In this document: positions 34,500 through 43,207 of the stretch, one piece after another
Position numbering within the stretch: the stretch's first letter is position 1
Layout: the number at the start of each line of letters is the position of its first letter
From: DASSWG01 sp041689995
Lineage (GTDB): Bacteria > Bacteroidota > Bacteroidia > Flavobacteriales > Flavobacteriaceae
Assembly: GCA_041689995.1 (NCBI GenBank)
Contig: JBDNFD010000166.1
Span: forward strand, 1 to 48,995
DNA: 48,995 nt
Direction: 5' to 3'
The notes under the pieces: generated by a model
What the model saw: the letters and a program-made list of their open reading frames with translations, nothing else
Databases searched by the model: none
What the model was told of the DNA's origin: nothing
Made by a program: the position numbers and the translations under genes

Positions 34500-35324
34500 A
34501 TGTTGGAATCGATCACCAATTATTTGGAGACCATAAATCCAGTTTTAGCCGCATTTTTAGCCACACTTTTCACATGGGGCGTTACGGCATTTGGAGCTTC
34601 CTTCGTTTTTTTCTTCAAAAATTTGAGCCGTGCTTTTTTTGACGGTATGTTGGGATTCACCGGCGGGGTAATGATCGCAGCGAGTTTTTGGAGCTTACTG
34701 GCGCCCGCTATCGAAATGAGCCCGGGAAGCAATTTCGAAAAGGTGGTTCCGTCCATCATCGGCTTTGCACTTGGCGCATTGTTTATTTTTTCCTTGGACA
34801 AAATTCTGCCGCATTTACATATCAATTTCAAAGAGAGCGAAAAGGAAGGTATCAAAACCCCTTGGCACAAATCCATTTTGCTCACCTTGGCGATCACAAT
34901 GCACAATATTCCCGAAGGTTTGGCGATTGGCGTTTTGTTTGGGGGAGTTGCGGCAGGCTTTGATGGTGCGACTATTGGAGGTGCGGTTGCCTTGACAATT
35001 GGCATTGGATTGCAGAATTTTCCGGAAGGAATTGCGGTGGCCATGCCCTTGCGCCGACAAGGTTTAAGCCAATGGAAGAGTTTTAATTATGGTCAGCTTT
35101 CGGCTATTGTGGAACCGGTGGCAGCAGTTTTGGGAGCCTGGGCCGTATTCACCTTTCAACCCATTTTGCCTTATGCTTTGGCTTTTGCGGCGGGCGCGAT
35201 GATTTTTGTGGTTGTGGAAGAAGTGGTTCCCGAATCGCAACGTGCAAATTTTACCGATATTTCCACTCTGGGTTTTATCGGCGGATTTATTATTATGATG
35301 GCCTTGGACGTTGGTCTCGGATAA
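34500..35324 (+). CDS. ZIP family divalent metal transporter
   Basis: A 274-residue membrane protein with about eight helices. The two ZIP metal-site motifs are HNIPEGLAIGVLFGG (helix IV) and QNFPEGIAVAMPLRRQG (helix V); a further acidic site is in FVVVEEVVPESQ. ZupT-like members import Zn, Fe, Mn or Co. The coupling to a DtxR-family gene suggests Fe or Mn import under feedback control. ATG 34500 is two bases after the upstream stop. Confidence 0.9.
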   Translation: MLESITNYLETINPVLAAFLATLFTWGVTAFGASFVFFFKNLSRAFFDGMLGFTGGVMIAASFWSLLAPAIEMSPGSNFEKVVPSIIGFALGALFIFSLDKILPHLHINFKESEKEGIKTPWHKSILLTLAITMHNIPEGLAIGVLFGGVAAGFDGATIGGAVALTIGIGLQNFPEGIAVAMPLRRQGLSQWKSFNYGQLSAIVEPVAAVLGAWAVFTFQPILPYALAFAAGAMIFVVVEEVVPESQRANFTDISTLGFIGGFIIMMALDVGLG

Positions 35325-35448
35325 GAGCAGTTTCAGCAAAATGTTTTTATTTTCTTAAAGTGACGGATAAATACACTATTTTCATTAAATTTCACCTATG
35401 AAATTAGATGTTTCATTTTTCCTATTAAAACTTCTGAACTGAAAACTT

Positions 35449-35859
35449 ATGAAATATTTGATTTTTTTCTGTATTTTTTTTGGAACAATCAACTTTTATG
35501 CACAAAATACCCAAACCGAAAAAGTGCATTCCCCAAAAATTATTTGTCCCGTAAAATTGGGGGAGATTGCTGGGTTCGAAAACCGTTCCGTAAAGTTTGT
35601 GAAAGTGATTTCAGATTCAAGATGTCCCATTGGAGTTACTTGCGTTTGGGCCGGGGAAGCGAAGGTTTTGGTAGAAATTTATGAAGACAAGGAACTCACG
35701 GAAACCAGGGAAATAACCATTTCCCCGAACTACAAAATTATTCCGTTGTTCTCCTTAAAAAGCAATTCGGTGAGTATTGATGGTCTTGATCCATATCCGA
35801 ATTCAAACTCCCCAGAAGCCAATAAAAAATATATTTTGAATTTAATTCTCACGGAATAA
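35449..35859 (+). CDS. small exported protein with DSRCP...CVWAGEA motif
   Basis: A 136-residue protein with a signal peptide ending NFYAQ (about residue 19). The centre contains KVISDSRCPIGVTCVWAGEA, a motif seen in many small uncharacterised exported proteins of Bacteroidota, with two cysteines placed to form a disulfide. The mature part looks all-beta. No catalytic residues are recognised, and no neighbour gives a clue to its job. Confidence 0.75.
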   Translation: MKYLIFFCIFFGTINFYAQNTQTEKVHSPKIICPVKLGEIAGFENRSVKFVKVISDSRCPIGVTCVWAGEAKVLVEIYEDKELTETREITISPNYKIIPLFSLKSNSVSIDGLDPYPNSNSPEANKKYILNLILTE

Positions 35860-35910
35860 AGTTCGGGAATAAACGGATTTTAACTGGAATAGACCCGAGA
35901 TAAATATCCA

Positions 35911-37056
35911 TCAATTATACTTTATTTTCCGCAAAACCCTCATTGTTTCTTTGTAACGTAAATAAACTTCGGAAGAATGATTTTTTAAAAGTGGCTTGGC
36001 AATTTCCAATCTAGAAATGGCCGAATCGAATCCGTTCAAATAACACAATAAATAAGTGGCCGGAAGTCGCAGCAAATCTTGTTCTTCAGTTATATTCAAC
36101 GCCATTTTCTTTTCAAGTTTCAACAAAATCGCCTCATTGCTATTATAAATATGATATAAAGTTTCCTTTCGAAATTGCGGCGGTTCGAAAACCATGCGAT
36201 TCCCAATTTCGTAATGCATGTTGTTTTTGAAATGAATCGTAACTTCTTCCAACGGATAATATTTATAGCTTTCGTACAATCCCAAATGCACAAACTCCAA
36301 AATTTTGAAATGGTCTTCATCATAATTTATGCTCACTTCATCCAAATCGGAAAAAAACAATTTCACTTGTTCGTTTATCAGTTCGATGTTCACCCTGGAG
36401 TAATATGTTTCACCTTGCGCCAGTTTTTTCTTTCCCGCCCAACAAACCACAAAATATTCCTTGAAGACCTTGTATTGTGGATCAAAATCGGCACTTTTTT
36501 CCATAAAATCAAAAACACCTTTCAAGGTAAGTTCCACATTGTTTTGAGAATGTTTTTCAATGGAAGAAACTTGTTCGGAATTAAGATCCTTTAGTTCAAT
36601 ATCATCCCGAATGTTCAGGATCGGCATACTGATGCTTCCTTCCCTGAAAAAAACCGAGCCGCCATAATACTTCCAAATATTGCGTCGTAAAGAACAAATT
36701 TTTCCGTCATTTGGACCAACAATCACCAATCCAACCACCTTATTATCCGTTAAATGCGGAAAAAGAATATTTTCATATCTCACTTGCGGTAGATTTGTCA
36801 AATAGGAATTGATGAGATTTTGGATTTTACTGTCATCAAAAAAATCGACACCTACAATACTGTTGTCGGTATCGCGAACCCCAACCACGAGATAACTGTT
36901 GTTCTTCGGATTGCTGTTCGCCAAGGCACAAATATGTTTTAAAAATTTTGCCTTTCCCTCTCTGTTCCCAAGATTCAGTTTCAATTTTTTGTCATAAAAG
37001 CTGTTCTCATCGCTGTGCGCTAGTAAGTTTTTGATAAGAAGTCGTTTGTTGATCAT
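35911..37056 (-). CDS. AlbA_2 / Schlafen-like ATP-binding domain protein
   Basis: A 381-residue cytoplasmic protein. The first 150 residues match the AlbA_2 (PF04326) pattern: NREGKAKFLKHICALANSNP, then YLVVGVRDTDNSIVGVDF and VFFREGSIS. The C-terminal 200 residues are alpha-beta with no recognised domain. AlbA_2 proteins include predicted regulators and Schlafen-like nucleases used in defence; no defence partner is next to it. It is divergent from the Bat operon across a 336-base gap. Confidence 0.75.
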   Translation of the reverse strand: MINKRLLIKNLLAHSDENSFYDKKLKLNLGNREGKAKFLKHICALANSNPKNNSYLVVGVRDTDNSIVGVDFFDDSKIQNLINSYLTNLPQVRYENILFPHLTDNKVVGLVIVGPNDGKICSLRRNIWKYYGGSVFFREGSISMPILNIRDDIELKDLNSEQVSSIEKHSQNNVELTLKGVFDFMEKSADFDPQYKVFKEYFVVCWAGKKKLAQGETYYSRVNIELINEQVKLFFSDLDEVSINYDEDHFKILEFVHLGLYESYKYYPLEEVTIHFKNNMHYEIGNRMVFEPPQFRKETLYHIYNSNEAILLKLEKKMALNITEEQDLLRLPATYLLCYLNGFDSAISRLEIAKPLLKNHSSEVYLRYKETMRVLRKIKYN

Positions 37057-37392
37057 AATTAACTGAATTCAAAACTAAAAATAAGCGATTTACTTAAGGA
37101 ACGGTAAAAGACCACATCTAAAATTTCGAAAGAGGCTGAAATTCGAAAGAGTGAAATTCGATAAATTTTCACCATAAAGCAATTAATATTGTATAAAACT
37201 CCTTTTTTTAGTCGGTTGTTCGATCTTTATAATACTTTTTTCAAAATTCCCGAAAGGAAGGGACAAAAGACGTCCTTCCAATTTTAGATTTAACCAATCA
37301 TTAACAGCATTTGCCATACTTTTTTTTCAATTTGCAACGTTTTTTGGCTAACCAATTGCAAAACAATAAATTTTTGGTAAACTCAGACGAAT
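37057..37392. other. 336-base non-coding gap upstream of the Bat operon
   Basis: No ORF or RNA gene is seen. The 3' end holds an AT-rich promoter-like stretch (TTG at 37344 followed by TAAATTTTTGG near 37368), which is close to, but not exactly, the flavobacterial -7 element, 15 bases before the moxR ATG. Confidence 0.4.
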
Positions 37393-38397
37393 ATGGAAGA
37401 GAATAGTACCGCAATGGATATTGCCGGATTAAATGAAAGAATTGAAAAGGAAAGCGCTTTTGTGGATATTTTGTCGCACGAAATGCAGAAAGTTATCGTG
37501 GGTCAAAAACGAATGGTCGAACGACTTTTAATTGGATTATTGGGAAAAGGACATATTTTATTGGAAGGAGTTCCGGGCCTGGCAAAAACCTTGGCCATTA
37601 GCACCCTTTCAAAAGCAGTTCGCGGACATTTCAGCCGAATTCAATTCACCCCGGATTTATTGCCCGCTGATGTGGTGGGAACCATGATCTACAATATGAA
37701 GGTCAACGATTTTAGCATTCGAAAAGGGCCGATTTTTGCAAATTTTGTGCTCGCCGATGAAATCAATCGTGCGCCTGCAAAAGTTCAATCCGCTTTATTG
37801 GAAGCGATGCAGGAAAAGCAAGTGACCATTGGCGCTGAAACTTTTATTTTGGAACAACCCTTTCTGGTGATGGCCACGCAAAATCCCGTGGAACAAGAAG
37901 GAACTTATCCGCTTCCAGAGGCGCAAGTTGACCGTTTTATGTTGAAAACTGTTATCGATTACCCGACAATGGAAGACGAACGAAGCATCGTTCGCGCCAA
38001 TCTGAAAGATGGTTTCCAAACTATCAATCAGGTGGTGACCTTGGAACAAATCAAACGCGCACAAGATGCTGCCCGCGAAGTTTATATGGACGAAAAAATC
38101 GAAAAATACATTCTCGATATTGTCTTTGCCACCCGCTATCCGGAACGTTATAATCTAAAGGACTTAAAACCAATGATCAGTTTTGGAGCCTCGCCGCGCG
38201 GAAGCATCAACTTGGCGACGGCATCAAAATGTTATGCGTTCATTAGACGCCGTGGTTATGTGGTGCCAGAAGATGTTCGCGCTGTTGTTCTGGATGTCCT
38301 GCGCCATCGAATTGGGATCACCTATGAAGCAGAAGCCGAAAACATTACTTCAGACGATCTGATCAACAAAATCGTGAACGAAATTGAAGTGCCTTAA
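37393..38397 (+). CDS. MoxR family AAA ATPase
   Basis: A 334-residue chaperone ATPase that heads the Bat operon. Walker A is GVPGLAKT (59-66), Walker B LADEINRA (about 121) and sensor-like MATQNPVEQEGTYPLPEAQ follows. MoxR ATPases act with von Willebrand-type proteins to mature or insert metal cofactors and membrane complexes; here the partners are the DUF58 and Bat proteins directly downstream. Confidence 0.93.
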   Translation: MEENSTAMDIAGLNERIEKESAFVDILSHEMQKVIVGQKRMVERLLIGLLGKGHILLEGVPGLAKTLAISTLSKAVRGHFSRIQFTPDLLPADVVGTMIYNMKVNDFSIRKGPIFANFVLADEINRAPAKVQSALLEAMQEKQVTIGAETFILEQPFLVMATQNPVEQEGTYPLPEAQVDRFMLKTVIDYPTMEDERSIVRANLKDGFQTINQVVTLEQIKRAQDAAREVYMDEKIEKYILDIVFATRYPERYNLKDLKPMISFGASPRGSINLATASKCYAFIRRRGYVVPEDVRAVVLDVLRHRIGITYEAEAENITSDDLINKIVNEIEVP

Positions 38398-38430
38398 AAA
38401 ATTCTGAATTCTGAATTCTGAATTTTCAAA

Positions 38431-39297
38431 ATGGAAACGAAAGACCTACTTAAAAAAGTTCGGAAGATCGAAATCAAAACCCGACGTTTGAGCGATCATA
38501 TCTTCGGTGGCGAATATCATTCTACGTTCAAAGGAAGAGGAATGACTTTCAGCGAAGTGCGCCAATATCAATATGGCGACGATGTTCGCAATATCGATTG
38601 GAATGTTACCGCTCGTTATAACGAACCATTTGTAAAGATTTTTGAAGAAGAACGCGAACTAACAATGATGTTGCTCGTGGATGTTTCAGGATCGGAACTT
38701 TTTGGAACTTCACAAAACTTCAAAAAGGACATTATCACGGAAATTTCGGCCACGTTGGCATTTTCGGCCACAAAAAACAACGACAAAATAGGACTGATTT
38801 TATTCAGTGATAAAATCGAATTATATATTCCACCCAAAAAAGGAAGTTCGCACGTATTGCGAATTATTCGCGAATTGATTGAATTTCGCCCAACGAGCAG
38901 AAAAACAAATTTGGCAGAAGCATTGAAATTTTTAACCAATGTGATGAAGAAGAAGGCCATTGTTTTTATTTTGTCCGATTTTATGGATACTGACTATGAA
39001 CGAACGATGAAAATAGTGGGAAATAAACATGACGTAACCGGGATTCGGATTTATGACCAACGAGAAAAGGAAATCCCAAATTTGGGGATGGTCCAAATGC
39101 AGGATGCGGAAACCAACGAATTTATTATGGTGAACACCGGCTCCCAATCTGTACGCCAAAATTATACAAAGTATTATAAGGAACGAATCGACTATTTCCA
39201 AGAAACATTCAAACGAAGCGGTTCTGGAACGTTAAACACACGTGTAGATGAAAATTATGTGAAAAAATTGTTGGGATATTTTAAGAGAAGGGCTTGA
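38431..39297 (+). CDS. DUF58 domain protein (MoxR partner)
   Basis: A 288-residue soluble protein with the DUF58 signature YGDDVRNIDWNVTARYNEPF and a VWA-like fold whose MIDAS reads VDVSGSE (about residue 80). It is paired with MoxR in nearly all genomes that carry Bat genes. The preceding 33-base gap consists of repeated ATTCTGA heptamers. Confidence 0.92.
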   Translation: METKDLLKKVRKIEIKTRRLSDHIFGGEYHSTFKGRGMTFSEVRQYQYGDDVRNIDWNVTARYNEPFVKIFEEERELTMMLLVDVSGSELFGTSQNFKKDIITEISATLAFSATKNNDKIGLILFSDKIELYIPPKKGSSHVLRIIRELIEFRPTSRKTNLAEALKFLTNVMKKKAIVFILSDFMDTDYERTMKIVGNKHDVTGIRIYDQREKEIPNLGMVQMQDAETNEFIMVNTGSQSVRQNYTKYYKERIDYFQETFKRSGSGTLNTRVDENYVKKLLGYFKRRA

Positions 39298-39327
39298 GAA
39301 AAAGATGAAAGTTTTGAGTTAGGAGTT

Positions 39328-40989
39328 ATGAGTAGGAAAATATATATTGATATTAAATCTTCACTTGGCAAGGCATATAGTTTAAAGCTTATGGCTTATG
39401 TCTTTTTCACGTATTTTTTCCTTTTTTCAACCAACGCTCTATCGCAAGAAATAAACGCTACCATTGATACTTCTTCCATAAAAATAGGGGAACAAATCAA
39501 TTATCGTATTTCTGTGCAAGCCGATTCCACGGACTTGGTTGTTTTTCCCCCGAGCGATCGGGGACAAACTTTTTTGCCCATGGAAATGGTGGAAGCCCTT
39601 CCCATTGATACTTCTGGCACGGCATCATTGCAACGCTTGTTGAAAAAATATGCGTTAACAAAATTCGATTCTGGAGCCTACACAATTCCCGCTCAAAAAA
39701 TAATTATTAATGGAAAAACCTTCACCACCGATTCATTTCAAGTGAACGTCAATACCGTGATGGTGGATACCACAAAACAAGGATTATATTCCATTAAACC
39801 TCCGCTCGAAATTCCACACGATCGTGAATTCCCCGCGTGGATTTGGTGGACATTGGGTGGAATTCTTGTTCTTATGGGAATTGGCTGGTTACTTTTCCGA
39901 AGAAAAAAGAAAAAGGAAGAAGCGAAGCGAAACATTCCACCTTTTGAAAAGGCCATGCTCGCTTTGAAAGGATTGGACGATGGAAAACTTTTGGAGGAAC
40001 ATGAAATAAAAACCTATTATTCCATCCTCACTGATGCGGCCCGTCGTTATTTGGATGAACAAGTAGATGAACGCGCCATGGAAAGTACTTCCGAAGAACT
40101 GATTATGCGTTTGCAACTCAAGAAAGATGCGGGAAAACTCAACATCGATCAAAAAATTATTGATGACTTCGAACACATATTGCAGCGCGCTGATTTGGCG
40201 AAGTTTGCTCGTTCCAAACCGGAAATTTATACTGCGAGAGAAGATCGCTCAAACATAGAAAAAATCATTACCGATACGAAACAGGGAATTCCAGAACCCA
40301 CTGAAGAAGAACTTCAACGAGATGAAGTCTATCGCCAAAAATTATTGGAAAAACAGCAACGGAAACGCCGGTTAACCTGGGTTATTTCCAGCTTGGCAGT
40401 AGTCATTGCGGCCATTGCAATTTTTATGATTGTGAAAGGACCATCGTCTTTGACGGATTTGGTTTGGGAAAATTCCACCAAGACAATGTTGAACGGCGAA
40501 TGGATTACCAGCGAATATGGAAATCCAGCCATTACGATCACCACCCCAGATGTTTTGGTGAGGCAAGCAGATTCCGTTCGAAAAAATGGTTCAAAAATAA
40601 TTCCGGATGAAACTTTTTCCAGCGGAAATATGTTGGATGATTTATATATTCAAATGAGTTTTTTCAAAGGCAAACAACAGAATAATCCAGATAAAAAACA
40701 CACCGAAAATACGTTTGCGATCCTAGAAGCAAAAGGGGCGAAAAATATCATTACGAAACAAGAAACCTTCACCACCGCCGCTGGGATTAAAGGAGAAAAG
40801 ACAACCGGAAGTTTTTCGATAGCGGAAGGATCTGATAAACCAAAAACCAAAAAATATGTACTGTTGAGTTTTGGTCAAGGCGGCGGAACCCAAGAAATTT
40901 TGCTCATTGCCAATAAAAACGATGAATACGCCGACAAAATTATTTCGCGTGTTGAATATTCCGTGGAACTTAATAAATCTGGCCGATGA
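39328..40989 (+). CDS. Bat-operon membrane protein of unknown function
   Basis: Up to 553 residues. A signal peptide ends NALSQ; an N-terminal beta domain resembles the first domain of BatD (IGEQINYRISVQAD); a membrane helix follows (WIWWTLGGILVLMGIGWLLF, about 170-189), then a cytoplasmic helical domain (HEIKTYYSILTDAARRYLDE, also BatD-like), a second helix (WVISSLAVVIAAIAIFMIV) and a C-terminal domain. The start is uncertain: ATG 39328 and ATG 39391 both lie in intergenic-type repeat sequence. The gene overlaps BatA by four bases. Its BatD-like build suggests an ancient paralogue. Confidence 0.75.
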   Translation: MSRKIYIDIKSSLGKAYSLKLMAYVFFTYFFLFSTNALSQEINATIDTSSIKIGEQINYRISVQADSTDLVVFPPSDRGQTFLPMEMVEALPIDTSGTASLQRLLKKYALTKFDSGAYTIPAQKIIINGKTFTTDSFQVNVNTVMVDTTKQGLYSIKPPLEIPHDREFPAWIWWTLGGILVLMGIGWLLFRRKKKKEEAKRNIPPFEKAMLALKGLDDGKLLEEHEIKTYYSILTDAARRYLDEQVDERAMESTSEELIMRLQLKKDAGKLNIDQKIIDDFEHILQRADLAKFARSKPEIYTAREDRSNIEKIITDTKQGIPEPTEEELQRDEVYRQKLLEKQQRKRRLTWVISSLAVVIAAIAIFMIVKGPSSLTDLVWENSTKTMLNGEWITSEYGNPAITITTPDVLVRQADSVRKNGSKIIPDETFSSGNMLDDLYIQMSFFKGKQQNNPDKKHTENTFAILEAKGAKNIITKQETFTTAAGIKGEKTTGSFSIAEGSDKPKTKKYVLLSFGQGGGTQEILLIANKNDEYADKIISRVEYSVELNKSGR

Positions 40990-41993
40990 TGTTCGAAAAT
41001 TTCACATTTGAAAACCCACAATGGTTTTGGCTATTTTTATTACTGCCACTAGCGATCGCTTGGTATGTTTGGAAACGAAACAAGCAAACTGCTTCCATAA
41101 AAATGTCAAGCATTCAAGGCTTCAAAATACAACAAAGCCTTTTGCCAAAAATGCGGCATGTCCTTTTCGCTTTTCGCATTATTGCTTTGGCATTATTGAT
41201 TACAGCTATGGCGCGACCACGAACCGTAGATATGTCCACGCACGTTAAAACCACAAGAGGAATTGATATAATAATTGCGTTGGACGTTTCGGCAAGTATG
41301 TTGGCCCGTGATTTGGAACCCAACCGCTTGGAAGCCGTTAAGAATGTGGCATCTGATTTCATACAACATCGGCCCAACGATCGCATTGGTTTGGTGGTTT
41401 ATGCAGGGGAAAGTTATACGAAAACACCATTGACTTCCGATAAAACCCTTGTTCTGAATTCCTTGCACGACTTGGAATACAGCGGAATTTTGCAAGGAGG
41501 AACGGCAATTGGAATGGGATTGGCAACTTCAGTAAATAATCTTAAAAACAGCACTGCCGAAAGTAAAGTGGCGATTTTATTGACAGATGGGATGAACAAC
41601 GCCGGATTTATAGACCCAAAAATTGCCACGGAACTCGCCGTCGAATTTGGAATAAAAGTTTATACCATTGGCGTCGGCAGTAACGGGATGGCACTTTCCC
41701 CGGTAGCTTTATTGCCCAATGGACAATTTCAATATGGCAGAACAAAAGTGGAGATGGACGAAGCATTAATGAAAGAAATTGCCCAATCAACCGGAGGAAA
41801 ATATTTCCGTGCAACTGACAACGAAAAATTGAAATCCATTTATAAGGAAATAAATAAATTGGAGAAAACAAAAATAGAAGAAACCAAATATTACAATTAC
41901 GATGAAAAATTTAGGTCACTGGTATTATTGGCCGGAATTTTTCTGTTGGTGGAAATTACGTTTAGATTAACGCTTTTTAGAAGTTTTGTTTAG
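40986..41993 (+). CDS. batA: BatA: VWA domain membrane protein
   Basis: A 335-residue protein: an N-terminal helix pair (WFWLFLLLPLAIAWYVW and FRIIALALLITAM), a VWA domain with MIDAS IALDVSASM (Asp100) and LLTDGMNNAG, and a C-terminal helix (SLVLLAGIFLLVEI). It matches aerotolerance protein BatA. MIDAS metal sites normally bind a partner's acidic residue. Two consecutive ATG codons at the start leave one residue of doubt. Confidence 0.9.
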   Translation: MMFENFTFENPQWFWLFLLLPLAIAWYVWKRNKQTASIKMSSIQGFKIQQSLLPKMRHVLFAFRIIALALLITAMARPRTVDMSTHVKTTRGIDIIIALDVSASMLARDLEPNRLEAVKNVASDFIQHRPNDRIGLVVYAGESYTKTPLTSDKTLVLNSLHDLEYSGILQGGTAIGMGLATSVNNLKNSTAESKVAILLTDGMNNAGFIDPKIATELAVEFGIKVYTIGVGSNGMALSPVALLPNGQFQYGRTKVEMDEALMKEIAQSTGGKYFRATDNEKLKSIYKEINKLEKTKIEETKYYNYDEKFRSLVLLAGIFLLVEITFRLTLFRSFV

Positions 41994-42130
41994 AAGAGAT
42001 GTGAAGTGAGACGAGTAGTGAGTGAAAATTTCCTGCAAGGTTTTCCTAAACCTTCTAGGTATCTTAAAACTCCATTCAAAATTAATTTGATCGGAAAAAT
42101 TTAGAACAGGACCAAGAAAAATTATGACGC

Positions 42131-43165
42131 ATGCTAATTTTTGAAGAGAAAACATATTTTTGGTTATTGATCGCCATTCCTGTGGTGCTCGTGCTTTTTC
42201 TGCTGATGTTGTTCTGGAGAAAACGTGCACAAAAGAAATTCGCAGATGCCGACCTACTCAAAAAATTAAGCCCCGATAAATCCACCTTCAAAGCTATATT
42301 GAAAATTTTATTGTTTTTACTGGCGTTGGCTTGCTTCGTTTTAGCGCTTGTAAACCCCAAAATTGGAACAGAATTGGAAACCATTAAACGAAAAGGTGTG
42401 GATATCGTTTTCGCCATCGACGTTTCGAAAAGTATGTTGGCCGAAGATATTGCCCCAAACCGTTTGGAAAAAGGAAAGCGATTGGTGACCGAAATCATCA
42501 ACGGTTTGGGTGGAGATCGGGTCGGGATCATCGGTTATGCCGGAAGTGCCTTTCCACAAGTTCCCATTACCACAGATTACGGAACGGCCAAAATGTTTTT
42601 GCAAAGCATGAATACCGATATGGTTTCCAGTCAAGGAACGGCGATAAAACAAGCCATTAAACTCGCCATGACCTATTACAATGACGAAAGCCGCACCAAC
42701 CGGTTGCTCTTTATTCTTAGCGATGGCGAAGATCACGAAGGTGGAGTTGAAGAAATCACAAGCGAAGCATCAAAAAATGGTATTCGCATATTCACAATAG
42801 GTTTAGGAACACAAAAGGGCGGACCCATTCCGATTAAAAGCAATGGATATACCATGACGTATTTGAAAAATAAAGAAGGAGAAACCGTAATCACCAAATT
42901 GGTTCCAGGAACCTTGAAAGAAATTGCGGCAAAAGCCAATGGCGAATATCTGGAAGGAGCGGTAACTTCCGAAGTGACCAACGAGGTAGAAAAAATCCTT
43001 CAAAATGTGGAAAAAACAGAATTCGAGAGCAAGCAATACGCCAGTTACAAAGACCAATTTCAATGGTTTATCGGATTTGGTATTTTGTTCCTTCTTTTGG
43101 AATTGTTTTTGTTGGAACGTAAAACAGCGTGGGTAAAAAAATTGGATTTATTTGATGAACGATAA
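42131..43165 (+). CDS. batB: BatB: VWA domain membrane protein
   Basis: A 344-residue paralogue of BatA with the same layout: helices at about 10-29 and 58-75, VWA MIDAS FAIDVSKSM (Asp97), ILSDGEDHEGG, and a final helix (FLLLELFLLERK). It follows BatA after a 137-base gap that contains only AT-rich sequence and a GTGAGTGAA-type quasi-repeat. Confidence 0.9.
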   Translation: MLIFEEKTYFWLLIAIPVVLVLFLLMLFWRKRAQKKFADADLLKKLSPDKSTFKAILKILLFLLALACFVLALVNPKIGTELETIKRKGVDIVFAIDVSKSMLAEDIAPNRLEKGKRLVTEIINGLGGDRVGIIGYAGSAFPQVPITTDYGTAKMFLQSMNTDMVSSQGTAIKQAIKLAMTYYNDESRTNRLLFILSDGEDHEGGVEEITSEASKNGIRIFTIGLGTQKGGPIPIKSNGYTMTYLKNKEGETVITKLVPGTLKEIAAKANGEYLEGAVTSEVTNEVEKILQNVEKTEFESKQYASYKDQFQWFIGFGILFLLLELFLLERKTAWVKKLDLFDER

Positions 43166-43207
43166 ATGATGAATGAGAGTGAATGTAATTTAAAATGAAC
43201 AGGAAAA

